From assembly GCA_014238535.1 (NCBI GenBank), contig JABAAW010000006.1, positions 1-55,489 of the forward strand: DNA of 55,489 nt, given 5' to 3'. Below the pieces are notes generated by a model. It saw nothing but the letters and a program-made list of their open reading frames with translations, had not been told where the DNA came from and searched no databases. Shown piece by piece: positions 22,178 through 30,455 of this stretch. Origin of the DNA: Alphaproteobacteria bacterium (GTDB lineage: Bacteria; Pseudomonadota; Alphaproteobacteria; JABAAW01). A program made the translations under genes and the position numbers. How positions within the stretch are numbered: the first letter of the stretch is position 1; every line of letters starts with the position of its first letter.

Positions 22178-23290
22178 TTACGCAGCCCTGCTATCGCTCG
22201 CGCCGAAATTTGCATTATTGCCATCTGGATTTGGCTTTTTACCTTTAAGACGCCAGACATAGCTGATTATTTCTGCGACCGCTTGGTAGTGTTCGGGTAG
22301 CACTTCCTCGCCGATATCGCAAGCAGCGTATATTGTACGCGCGAGCGCTGGGTTTGCGACCAACGGGATATTTGCATTGCGCGCAAGGCGTATTATTTCT
22401 TCGGCTAGGTAATCGACCCCCTTTGCGATTACCTTTGGTGCTTCCATTTGCCCGTCGTCATATTTTATGGCGACGGCATAGTGGGTTGGGTTTGTAATGA
22501 CGACATCGGCTTCTGGGATTGCCTGCACGATGCGCATCCTTGCGCGTTCGCTACGAATTTTTCTTATGCGTGCTTTTATTTGCGGATCGCCTTCGATTTG
22601 CTTGAACTCGTCTAGCACCTCCTGCCTTGTCATGCGCAACCTTTTTCTATGGCGCGCGCGCTGGAAGAATAGGTCTAGCACAGCGATGATGGCAAGCACG
22701 GCTAGTATCGACGCCATCATACCGACGAGTAGACTTTGCGTTTGCGTTAGCACTAGGTTTATGCTTGTCAGCATAAAATCCTCGATGTTTGGCAGTTGCG
22801 CTATCAGGAAGATAGCGCCGACGCCGCCGACGAGTATCAGTTTGATGATACCCTTGGTAAACTCGACGATACTCTCAAGCGAGAACAACCTCTTGAAGCC
22901 GGCTAGTGGCGAGATTTTATTGAGTTTTGGCTGAATTTTTTTAGGTGTGAATACGGGACCTATCTGTACGAACGATGCGACGATTGCGATTACGAAGATA
23001 GCGATAGCGGGTACTAGCAAGGTAACGCCTAACCCGCGCAGCACTTGCGCGAACAGGATTCCTAGTTCTTTTTCTGCAAAGACTATGTGTCCTGCTTTTT
23101 CAAGCAGCCCTTGCAACAGAGCTGTCATGCCGCGTGCTATAGAGCTACCGCCGGCGGCGATGATAATTGTTATCGTAAGTAGCAATAGGAAATGGTTGAC
23201 CTCGCGCGATAGTGGTACTTGTCCTTCGCCTTCTGCGTCCCTTAATCGTTTCGGAGTCGGTTCTTCGGTTTTTTGTGCGTCGTCAGCCAT
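22178..23290 (-). CDS. flhB: Flagellar type III export switch protein FlhB
   Basis: FlhB is a membrane component of the flagellar export gate and switches export from rod-hook to filament substrates by self-cleavage. The 370-residue protein starts with the typical QKTEEPTPKRLRDAEGEGQ segment, has four membrane helices (about 33-50, 88-110, 148-168, 185-208), and carries the autocleavage site Asn267-Pro-Thr-His270 in VVITNPTHYAVAI. The C-terminal cytoplasmic domain is complete. It starts three bases after the fliR stop, so fliQ-fliR-flhB form one minus-strand unit. Confidence 0.96.
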   Translation of the reverse strand: MADDAQKTEEPTPKRLRDAEGEGQVPLSREVNHFLLLLTITIIIAAGGSSIARGMTALLQGLLEKAGHIVFAEKELGILFAQVLRGLGVTLLVPAIAIFVIAIVASFVQIGPVFTPKKIQPKLNKISPLAGFKRLFSLESIVEFTKGIIKLILVGGVGAIFLIAQLPNIEDFMLTSINLVLTQTQSLLVGMMASILAVLAIIAVLDLFFQRARHRKRLRMTRQEVLDEFKQIEGDPQIKARIRKIRSERARMRIVQAIPEADVVITNPTHYAVAIKYDDGQMEAPKVIAKGVDYLAEEIIRLARNANIPLVANPALARTIYAACDIGEEVLPEHYQAVAEIISYVWRLKGKKPNPDGNNANFGASDSRAA

Positions 23291-23293
23291 ACA

Positions 23294-24061
23294 TCAAGTA
23301 TTACTCAAGAAGGTTGTCATAAGTTCTTGAAAATGTTGTAGAAAGATTTTCACCATCAGACTAATACTTATTGCCAACAACAGGAACCCCAAGATTAATT
23401 GTAACGGTAGCGCAATGAAAAAAACCTGCATTTGCGGCATCAACCTAGCCAACACACCCATCAATGCGTAGAATAGCACGGATATGATAAAAAATGGCGC
23501 GGCAATTTGAAATCCGAGTGCGAAGCTTTTGGTAAAAATATCTAACACGACTTGAGAAAAATCACCGGCAGGAAATGGTAAATCGCCTGGCACGAATATA
23601 GTATAGCTGTCTGCTAGTGCCAAAAATATAATATGATGTAGATCGGTTACAAAAAGTGCAGTTACGGATAATAGGTTTAGGAAGATTGCGGGTAAAACGC
23701 TTTGTTGCGCTTGTAACGGATTGAATAGTGCTGCGTTCGACATACCTACCAATAGCGCGAAAAAAGAACCTGTATATATAAAAGCTGAAGATGCAAAGCG
23801 TGCGACGGTTCCGATGAGAACGCCTATCAAGGCTTCATTAATAACCATTAAGAACAGGCGATCAAAGTTTTCTGGTTGCGGAGGTAGTTTATCTCCGATG
23901 ACAGGCAGTAAAATTAATACGATAAAGAAGGCGAGCAAGAACCGAATTCTAGGTAGCACGAAGCTCTGCCCGATATTTGGGAAAAGGGAAACCATCACCG
24001 AGATTCGCACGAAGAGCAGTGCAAAACGCCATGTTTCTTGCGGAAGTATTTCGCCGAGCAT
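23294..24061 (-). CDS. fliR: Flagellar biosynthetic protein FliR
   Basis: FliR forms the export-gate core with FliP and FliQ. The 255-residue, strongly hydrophobic protein has about six membrane segments and the family features RISVMVSLFPNIG near the N-terminus, NEALIGVLIGTVARF (about 95-109) and PLQLILGFLLLAISI near the C-terminus. Length is normal. It lies 21 bp downstream of fliQ and directly before flhB. fliP is not in the window. Confidence 0.94.
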   Translation of the reverse strand: MLGEILPQETWRFALLFVRISVMVSLFPNIGQSFVLPRIRFLLAFFIVLILLPVIGDKLPPQPENFDRLFLMVINEALIGVLIGTVARFASSAFIYTGSFFALLVGMSNAALFNPLQAQQSVLPAIFLNLLSVTALFVTDLHHIIFLALADSYTIFVPGDLPFPAGDFSQVVLDIFTKSFALGFQIAAPFFIISVLFYALMGVLARLMPQMQVFFIALPLQLILGFLLLAISISLMVKIFLQHFQELMTTFLSNT

Positions 24062-24082
24062 TCCGCTTTAAAGGCTACTATG

Positions 24083-24349
24083 CTAGCCGGTTGCGATGAT
24101 GCGGTCAGCGATCAGCTGCATGAAATCGAATATGCGGCGCATCATAAATGGCATCAGTAGCAGTAGCGATAGGAAGACGGCTATGATTTTCGGAACAAAA
24201 GTCAGAGTAACCTCTTGGATTTGTGTTAAGGCTTGGAACAAAGCGATCAACAATCCGACTATTAAACTTACCAATAAAATAGGTAAGCTGATCTCTAAAA
24301 GTAAAAAGATGCTTTCGCGTGCGAAAAGTAAAAGGTCTTCCTCTGTCAT
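24083..24349 (-). CDS. fliQ: Flagellar biosynthetic protein FliQ
   Basis: The 88-residue protein has two membrane helices (about 15-36 and 52-72). Between them is the conserved LIVGLLIALFQALTQIQEVTLTFVPK block characteristic of FliQ, a four-copy component of the flagellar export gate. Length is the family norm. It is the first flagellar gene of this minus-strand unit and follows the LysM-protein gene by about 20 bp, so it is likely co-transcribed with it. Confidence 0.95.
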   Translation of the reverse strand: MTEEDLLLFARESIFLLLEISLPILLVSLIVGLLIALFQALTQIQEVTLTFVPKIIAVFLSLLLLMPFMMRRIFDFMQLIADRIIATG

Positions 24350-24369
24350 ATATTAGTAGTTGCGAAAAA

Positions 24370-25527
24370 TTATTTAGAATTTTTATTTATTTTTAGCAAC
24401 TGTTGTGCTTGCTTGTGTCCATCTTTATTTGGCTTTTCTGGAATAAATAGAATTTGCCCTGGTCTTATTAGATCAGGATTTTCTATTTGCGCCTTATTAG
24501 CTTCGTACAAGATTGTATGCAAATTACCAGTTCCGAAAACATTTCTAGCTATATGCCATAGGCTCACACCTGGTGTTACGACAAAATATTCGTCTTCGCC
24601 TTCGCGCACCAAAGGATTCCAAGAAACTGGTAGTGCTCTACGCTGTACGACCTTATTATTTTCGATCAGGTCTATGCGTAACACCTGCCCTGATAGGTTT
24701 GCGTCAGACTTTGGTAAAATTGCTGATATTTGCCAATCAGTGGGCACGGCGCCCTGCCCTTGATATCTACGACGAGCGATGAGTTTATTGTTTCGGTATA
24801 CTAGCATTTCGACTTTTTCGCCGCGCAAGCGTCCTGATAGCAACAGGAATCCGTTTTCGCCATAATCGAGTGTATCGATTATGAAGTCTGTCCCGGTTGC
24901 GGTTTTGTCGCCTAGGAATCGTTGCGATAGTATGCGCGAAGCTCCTCCACTGCCGTTAGGCAAAACGACGATAAGCGGCTGTGCTTCTTCTTGTTCGAAG
25001 GAGTGCTTTGGTATCACGGCGAGCAGAGTTTCGATTCCATAGACGATTTCGCGCTCGGCGATCTGTGTCTCGAGGCTCATAATGTACTGCCCTGGATCGA
25101 ATGACTGTTGCGATAGGAATAGCCATTCACCGTGGTCATCTACTAGAACGGCGCCGAACAATTCACCATCGAGAAACAAAGCAAGCCTTGAGAGTGGAGG
25201 CGCATAACCGCCAACCATAATCTGCCCTTCTTCGTTGACACGCGCTAGATTGAATCCTAACTCATTGCTACGCGCAGGTCTTTGTTCGAGACCATTGCGT
25301 TCGACTGAATCGTTGATATTTTTTTGCCAAAGCAGGATTTTTGCAGAGTTGCCTCCTTCTTCTTGCGCTTTGTCTAGCGCAAGCATTTGCATCAACAAGA
25401 CAGCACAAAAGATAAGAAGCAAGCCAGAACCAATACCGACAAGATACGAACGTTGGGCACTAGAAAAAGCACGCAACCGTTTCAAATAGCGTGGGTAGCG
25501 AATATTTGTGAAAAAAAAATTGCGCAC
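24370..25527 (-). CDS. Membrane-anchored LysM-domain protein
   Basis: The 385-residue protein has a basic N-terminus, one membrane helix at about 27-50 and a periplasmic part. A region resembling an Ig-like/bacterial surface repeat (GGYAPPLSRLALFLDGE, about 107-123) comes first. The C-terminal LysM domain (about 318-368, VVTPGVSLWHIARNVFG to IRPGQILFIP) binds glycan chains of peptidoglycan. Such LysM proteins next to ubiA occur in alphaproteobacteria as far as I recall, with no settled function. The fliQ gene follows closely, so a role near the flagellar basal body or wall remodelling can be considered, but only by context. Confidence 0.75.
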   Translation of the reverse strand: MRNFFFTNIRYPRYLKRLRAFSSAQRSYLVGIGSGLLLIFCAVLLMQMLALDKAQEEGGNSAKILLWQKNINDSVERNGLEQRPARSNELGFNLARVNEEGQIMVGGYAPPLSRLALFLDGELFGAVLVDDHGEWLFLSQQSFDPGQYIMSLETQIAEREIVYGIETLLAVIPKHSFEQEEAQPLIVVLPNGSGGASRILSQRFLGDKTATGTDFIIDTLDYGENGFLLLSGRLRGEKVEMLVYRNNKLIARRRYQGQGAVPTDWQISAILPKSDANLSGQVLRIDLIENNKVVQRRALPVSWNPLVREGEDEYFVVTPGVSLWHIARNVFGTGNLHTILYEANKAQIENPDLIRPGQILFIPEKPNKDGHKQAQQLLKINKNSK

Positions 25528-25577
25528 GACCAGCAGTGTAGCACGAAAACTGGATTATTTGAAATTATCTAATCTGT

Positions 25578-26576
25578 TTAGAGCACAGCCCCTAGAACTA
25601 AAATACATAGCATCCCCCCCCCGCCTCGCCAGCATTCGTGGCGGAAGAACTTCATACAACAAACGCCATCGACAAGCCTTACACGCCGTATATCGTGCAA
25701 AAATGATATTCCGATTCCAATCGCGACACAACTGGGAGCTAGAAGCTCTAATCCAAAATCGCTATCAGCACCACCTGCCACCCATAGCGAGAGAAGTCCT
25801 GCGAGTAGAAAACAGCCATAAAGAAGGCACAAGATATTCTTCGCATGGCGTCCTTGTAACAAGAATGTCAAAGACTTCATGCCTGTGCGCTCGTCATCTG
25901 CTATATCTTGAAATGCATATACCGTATCATAAACTACGGTCCAACAAATCGCACCTAAAAAAAGAACAAACGCGCTAAGAGCGAATTTTGCTTGTACGGC
26001 AGCGAATCCGCAAAAGATTCCCCAATTGAAGACACAACCCAAGAACACTTGTGGGAAATAAGTAAATCTCTTGGCAAACGGATACAAAGCAGCTAACGGT
26101 ACTGCTGCGAGCGCGAAATATAGTAACAATAGACCATCAGATAGGAAAACTAGCAGCAATAAAATCCCGCCCCCACAAGCTGCGGTTATGAAAATAAATC
26201 CAATTGCCTGGCACTTAGACAAAGCCTGCGAAGCCAAAGGGCGTAGGCGTGTGCGTTCAGTCAATGCGTCAATTTTTCTATCGATTAAATCGTTCCAAGC
26301 ACAGCCACAAGCGCGCATTGATAACGCGCCTAAGGTAAAGAGCAACAGAAACAATATACTGCGTGTAAAGTTTATATCGTTCATTCTATCTAGAATCCCG
26401 CCTGTATTATGGGCGTAAGCCAAGACGCCCCCCCACCAACAGGGAATAACCAAATACCACGCCCCACTCAGACTATGAAATCGCCCGAGCGAGTAGTATA
26501 GAGGATAGTAAAGAGAGTAATATGCCGATATCTTATTACTGATCGCAGAGAAAGGACGCATAGAGCTTCTACCCAA
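25578..26576 (-). CDS. ubiA: 4-hydroxybenzoate polyprenyltransferase
   Basis: UbiA attaches the polyprenyl tail to 4-hydroxybenzoate in ubiquinone synthesis at the inner membrane. The 332-residue protein has multiple membrane helices. Both aspartate motifs are present: NDLIDRKID (95-103) followed by RTRLRP, and DTVYAFQDIADDERTGMKS in the second half. The N-terminal 30 residues are Tyr/Ser-rich and atypical. The coding strand has a run of nine G near the 3' end (25614-25622) encoding Gly residues, a potential slippage site; the tail after it still resembles the UbiA C-terminus. It diverges from rsmE. Confidence 0.92.
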   Translation of the reverse strand: MGRSSMRPFSAISNKISAYYSLYYPLYYSLGRFHSLSGAWYLVIPCWWGGVLAYAHNTGGILDRMNDINFTRSILFLLLFTLGALSMRACGCAWNDLIDRKIDALTERTRLRPLASQALSKCQAIGFIFITAACGGGILLLLVFLSDGLLLLYFALAAVPLAALYPFAKRFTYFPQVFLGCVFNWGIFCGFAAVQAKFALSAFVLFLGAICWTVVYDTVYAFQDIADDERTGMKSLTFLLQGRHAKNILCLLYGCFLLAGLLSLWVAGGADSDFGLELLAPSCVAIGIGISFLHDIRRVRLVDGVCCMKFFRHECWRGGGGMLCILVLGAVL

Positions 26577-26751
26577 AAGTTTTTCTATAATATTGTCGAA
26601 CTATTCCTAGTGCTTGCCTATTGCCCGCGTACTGCTAGGATGCGAGCAGTTAAGGCAACGTACGACCGAAGGATTGAACATTTGCGTACACGATTAGTAG
26701 CGCAACCGATAGTGTTTGGTCACCATAATTCGCTGAAGAGATAGCATTCTA

Positions 26752-27486
26752 ATGCCTAGCACCCCGAGACTATGGCAACAGTGTTTGTTGCGGCTACGAG
26801 AGCCTATCCTGCTTTCGAGCGCGGCGACCCACCACGCCCGAAATGTATTGCGCTTGCAGATAGGTTCTCGCTTTAGTGTATTTAACGAGCAACATGGTGA
26901 ATGGCTAGCGGAGGTAGTAAGTTGGCAAGGGAGCGAGGGAGAAGCGATCTGCTTGGAACGTCTACGCGCTCCGAACGCGCCCGAGCCTGATGCAGTTGCC
27001 CCGCGCTTGTATTTCTCTGCGATTCGAGCGCATCGTCTGAAGTTACTCATAGCCGGAGCGGTTGAGTTGGGCGTCTCCTCGCTTATCCCCTACCGCAGTG
27101 CCTATACTAACGCACGCTTTTCGCCTGAACGAGTTAGTCGCATGATAGTATCCTCTGTTGAACAGAGCAATCGGTTAAGCTGCCCTGAACTAAAATCGGA
27201 GCAACAGTTAAGTGAAAGCATCATAGCACAAGAGAAGGCACTGTTGTTTTGCGCTGAGAGCGGAGCTGCGCGAAAATTGCGAGATGCTATATCTGGACTT
27301 GCCCCTGATGTTAAAAGTATAGCGATTATGATAGGTCCTGAGGGAGGTTTTTCGGAGGTAGAACATGCTATGTTGCGCGCCAACCCCAAGGTTATACCTG
27401 TATCTTTAGGGAAACGCGTTTTACGCTGCGAAACTGCGGCACTAGCCGCTATAGCATGTTGGCAGGCTATGGCAGGAGATTGGTAA
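26752..27486 (+). CDS. rsmE: 16S rRNA (uracil1498-N3)-methyltransferase
   Basis: RsmE methylates U1498 of 16S rRNA in the 30S subunit. The 244-residue protein has an N-terminal PUA-like part and a SPOUT knot at the C-terminus. The segments IMIGPEGGFSEVEHAML and SLGKRVLRCETAALAAI are diagnostic of this family, and HHARNVLRLQIG near residue 30 fits the N-terminal domain. Length is normal. It is followed by gshA after about 50 bp, an arrangement common in alphaproteobacteria. Confidence 0.95.
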   Translation: MPSTPRLWQQCLLRLREPILLSSAATHHARNVLRLQIGSRFSVFNEQHGEWLAEVVSWQGSEGEAICLERLRAPNAPEPDAVAPRLYFSAIRAHRLKLLIAGAVELGVSSLIPYRSAYTNARFSPERVSRMIVSSVEQSNRLSCPELKSEQQLSESIIAQEKALLFCAESGAARKLRDAISGLAPDVKSIAIMIGPEGGFSEVEHAMLRANPKVIPVSLGKRVLRCETAALAAIACWQAMAGDW

Positions 27487-27535
27487 TATGGTTATAAAAA
27501 TGCTAGCAAATAGTATTTACAACTTGTGAGGTATT

Positions 27536-28918
27536 ATGGCTGACATTACCGCTATGGAAATTCCAGACCGCGATTTTCTGACCACTTGGTTTACGAAAGG
27601 AGCAACCTCTGATTTACGCATTGGTGCTGAGCACGAGAAATTGCTATTCCACAAGGAAAGTTTGTGCCCCCCGCGCTACGAAACGATTCGCGAGCTGCTA
27701 GAAGACCTACAGATACGCACGAATGGCGTGATGCAAAATGAAAATGGACAGCCTATCGGTTTAACAATCCCAGACTTGCGTAATTCGGTTTCGCTAGAGC
27801 CAGCGGGTCAGTTAGAGTTTGCAGGTGCCCCTCTACAATCTGTGCACGATATATGCACTGAGCTGAAAGAGCACCTATCTACCTTACGTCCGTTACTGGA
27901 GCAACGTTCTTTAGGAATGTGCGCTATCGGTGCTCGCCCCCGCGAAAAGAACGAAGACCTCCCTTGGATGCCCAAAGAGCGCTATGACATAATGCGACGC
28001 TATTTATCTAAGAGTGGCAAGCGTGGCGTTGCCATGATGGGTCGCACTGCGACGGTGCAGGCGAATCTCGACTTCACGGATGAATTGGACATGGTAAAGA
28101 AGATGCGCATAGCTACTGCCTTACAGCCGGTGGTGACGGCTTTATTTGCGCACTCGCCTTATTGTGAAGGCGAGGCGAACGGCATCCTCTCGAACCGCGC
28201 GCATTACTGGCTTGATAGCGATCAGCAACGTTGCGGGCTTCCTTTATTTGTATTTAGGGAGGATTTCAGTTTTGCGAAATGGCGTGATTATGCTTTGAAC
28301 ATTCCGCTATATTGTATCGTGCGCGATGGCAAGTATGTAGACATGTTGCAGCACACGTTTGCCGATTACCTAGATGGAGCGAACGGAGCAGAATTACGCC
28401 GAAAGCATGGTAGTGCGCGTTTAGAAGATTGGGAGAACCATATGCGTATGATTTTTCCTGAAGCACGCTTGAAGCATGTTATTGAAATGCGAGGAGCGGA
28501 TAGTGGTGATTCTGCTATGCTGTGCGCTCTGCCTGCATTGTGGGCTGGATTGCTGTATGACGAACAAGCGCAAGAGCAAGCCTTACTACTTGCGAGAGAA
28601 TTAGTAGCACCCGATGGTGAAAACGAGGAAGGAGAATCCCTTATTGCAGCTCACCGCCTTGTGCCGCGTTTAGGTTTGCATGCACGCTGTTGCTCGCGTA
28701 CTCTTAACTCTATTGCGAAGGATGTGATCGCCATCGCTAGTTTAGGACTCAAGCACCGTAGCGATAATTTTTCTATCACCGATGAAAGACCATTCCTAGA
28801 GCCATTGGAACAGATAGTGCAAGAGCAACGCACGCCCGCGGAACGCTTACTAGCCATATTCCCGCAACCACAAAGTATGCATGACTGGCGTTCTCTATAT
28901 GACCACTGCGCCTATTGA
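27536..28918 (+). CDS. gshA: Glutamate-cysteine ligase (plant/alphaproteobacterial type)
   Basis: This enzyme joins glutamate and cysteine with ATP as the first step of glutathione synthesis. The 460-residue protein belongs to the group shared by alphaproteobacteria and plants. Seen are RIGAEHEKLLFH near the N-terminus, SLEPAGQLEFAGAP (about 83-96), MMGRTATVQANLDF (about 165-178) and VIEMRGADSGD (about 314-324). It lacks the layout of the E. coli-type enzyme. It is convergent with the coq10-like gene, with only 15 bp between their stops. Confidence 0.95.
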   Translation: MADITAMEIPDRDFLTTWFTKGATSDLRIGAEHEKLLFHKESLCPPRYETIRELLEDLQIRTNGVMQNENGQPIGLTIPDLRNSVSLEPAGQLEFAGAPLQSVHDICTELKEHLSTLRPLLEQRSLGMCAIGARPREKNEDLPWMPKERYDIMRRYLSKSGKRGVAMMGRTATVQANLDFTDELDMVKKMRIATALQPVVTALFAHSPYCEGEANGILSNRAHYWLDSDQQRCGLPLFVFREDFSFAKWRDYALNIPLYCIVRDGKYVDMLQHTFADYLDGANGAELRRKHGSARLEDWENHMRMIFPEARLKHVIEMRGADSGDSAMLCALPALWAGLLYDEQAQEQALLLARELVAPDGENEEGESLIAAHRLVPRLGLHARCCSRTLNSIAKDVIAIASLGLKHRSDNFSITDERPFLEPLEQIVQEQRTPAERLLAIFPQPQSMHDWRSLYDHCAY

Positions 28919-28933
28919 GCGCATTAGATGAAG

Positions 28934-29395
28934 CTATGTATCTATCTTGATAGGCGCGATATCGTCTGCGCGTTTTTCGAAAGCCTCGACCATGCGTTCA
29001 GCTGCGTTGCGAAACAATCGCTCGAAGATAAAACCGAAGTGGTTATGATGTAGTTCGAAGTTTATGAAGAAGTTCACTCGTGTGGCGGATGATTTTCTAT
29101 TAGAGCTATCTTGTAAGATACTCCACTGGCTTTCAAAATGTGAGAATATGCTATTATCTGCTTGCATATCGACTGTTCCTTTGGTTTTGTCGAATTTAAC
29201 ATAGCTACGAAATGTACGGCTGGCAACCCCATACCCAACACGCATATCACCAATCAAAGAAGATTCTCTGCGTGTCCGCACTTTTGCCTCGAGACACCAC
29301 GGCAAGAACTGCGGGTATTGTTCTATCGCCAATACTATTTCGAATAACAACTCTGGGCTATGATGCAGATGTCGCAGTTTATGGAATCTAGGCAT
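28934..29395 (-). CDS. Coq10/RatA-type START-domain protein
   Basis: This 153-residue protein has a SRPBCC/START fold like mitochondrial Coq10, a ubiquinone-binding factor needed for respiration, and bacterial RatA. Diagnostic segments are the N-terminal HHSPELLFEIVLAIEQYPQFLPWC (about residues 10-33) and the C-terminal helix AAERMVEAFEKRA. The ATG at 29395 is chosen because it matches family starts; a TTG six codons upstream is also in frame. It is the last gene of the long minus-strand run, after lipA. In alphaproteobacteria Coq10-like genes commonly follow lipA. The quinone role is by homology. Confidence 0.88.
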   Translation of the reverse strand: MPRFHKLRHLHHSPELLFEIVLAIEQYPQFLPWCLEAKVRTRRESSLIGDMRVGYGVASRTFRSYVKFDKTKGTVDMQADNSIFSHFESQWSILQDSSNRKSSATRVNFFINFELHHNHFGFIFERLFRNAAERMVEAFEKRADDIAPIKIDT

Positions 29396-29446
29396 TCTAT
29401 GACCTGAAAGCAATCACGGCAAGTTGGCACTTGTACGATCTCGCAC

Positions 29447-30385
29447 TTATGCTTGTGTTTTTTCGCGTGCGAGTTTTAGCGCACGAAAGTCATCGCCTGC
29501 GTGGTATGAGGAGCGCGTCATGGGCGATGATGCGACCATTAAGAAACCTTTTGCCTTTGCTATTACGGCGAAGCGCTTAAACTCGTCAGGCGTTGCATAG
29601 CGTTTTAAAGTAGCGTGCCTAGGCGTTGGTTGCAAGTACTGACCTATGGTAATAAAGTCTACGTTTGCGGCTCGCAAATCATCCATCACTTGCAATACTT
29701 CCTCGTTGCTTTCCCCCAGCCCTAGCATTAGCCCTGACTTGGTGAAGCAGGTATGGTGTCGGCGTTTTATTTGTGCGAGCAATTCGAGGCTGGTGAAGTA
29801 TCTAGCGCCTGGGCGAATTTTTGCATATAAGCGTGGGACTGTTTCTATGTTGTGATTGAATACGTCGGGTGGGGTATGCGACAAAATATCGAGCACGCCT
29901 TGCTTATTGCGAAAATCTGGTGTTAAAATTTCTATTGTTGCCTCTGGGGAGGTTTTACGAATAGCTATTATGGTTTCGCGAAATTGTTTTGCCCCTCCAT
30001 CATCGAGATCGTCGCGATCGACCGATGTGATTACGACATGCGTTAATTCCATTTCTTTGACTGCGCTGGCGATTCTGCGAGGTTCTCCCAAATCTACACT
30101 TTTAGGCTTGCCCGTTATGACATTGCAAAAAGCACAAGCCCGAGTGCAAACTGCTCCGAGTATCATAAAGGTTGCGTGTTTTTTTGCCCAACACTCGCCG
30201 ATGTTAGGACAAGCGGCCTCCTCGCATACGGTTGTTAGTTTCCGATTACGCAGAACGGACCGCGTTTCCTCGTATGCTTTGCTAGGAGCTTTGCCGCGTA
30301 TCCAAGCTGGTCGCTTAAGTGTAGGTGCGACGAGCACATGACGCTTTTCAGGATGGCGTATTGATGCGGATGTAAGCTGGTTCAT
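29447..30385 (-). CDS. lipA: Lipoyl synthase
   Basis: LipA inserts two sulfur atoms into protein-bound octanoyl groups of 2-oxoacid dehydrogenases, using radical SAM chemistry and two 4Fe-4S clusters. The 312-residue protein has both cysteine sets: auxiliary Cys54, Cys59, Cys65 ([12 protein letters not shown]) and radical-SAM Cys80, Cys84, Cys87 (CTRACAFC). The conserved C-terminal RSSYHAGD, whose serine ligates the auxiliary cluster, is present. It lies 70 bp after ftsZ on the same strand, where lpxC is more often found in proteobacterial dcw clusters. Confidence 0.97.
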   Translation of the reverse strand: MNQLTSASIRHPEKRHVLVAPTLKRPAWIRGKAPSKAYEETRSVLRNRKLTTVCEEAACPNIGECWAKKHATFMILGAVCTRACAFCNVITGKPKSVDLGEPRRIASAVKEMELTHVVITSVDRDDLDDGGAKQFRETIIAIRKTSPEATIEILTPDFRNKQGVLDILSHTPPDVFNHNIETVPRLYAKIRPGARYFTSLELLAQIKRRHHTCFTKSGLMLGLGESNEEVLQVMDDLRAANVDFITIGQYLQPTPRHATLKRYATPDEFKRFAVIAKAKGFLMVASSPMTRSSYHAGDDFRALKLAREKTQA

Positions 30386-30455
30386 AGTATATGTTTATAA
30401 CGCCTATAGCTCGAAAAGCCAACCCACGAGCACTAATCCCACCGAGCCTTTTTCT

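Noticed and set aside
22178-24349. Virulence-type III secretion genes instead of flagellar ones
   Set aside because: FlhB, FliR and FliQ sequences fit the flagellar branch, and no injectisome needle or translocon gene is present; pseudaminic acid genes also suit flagella.
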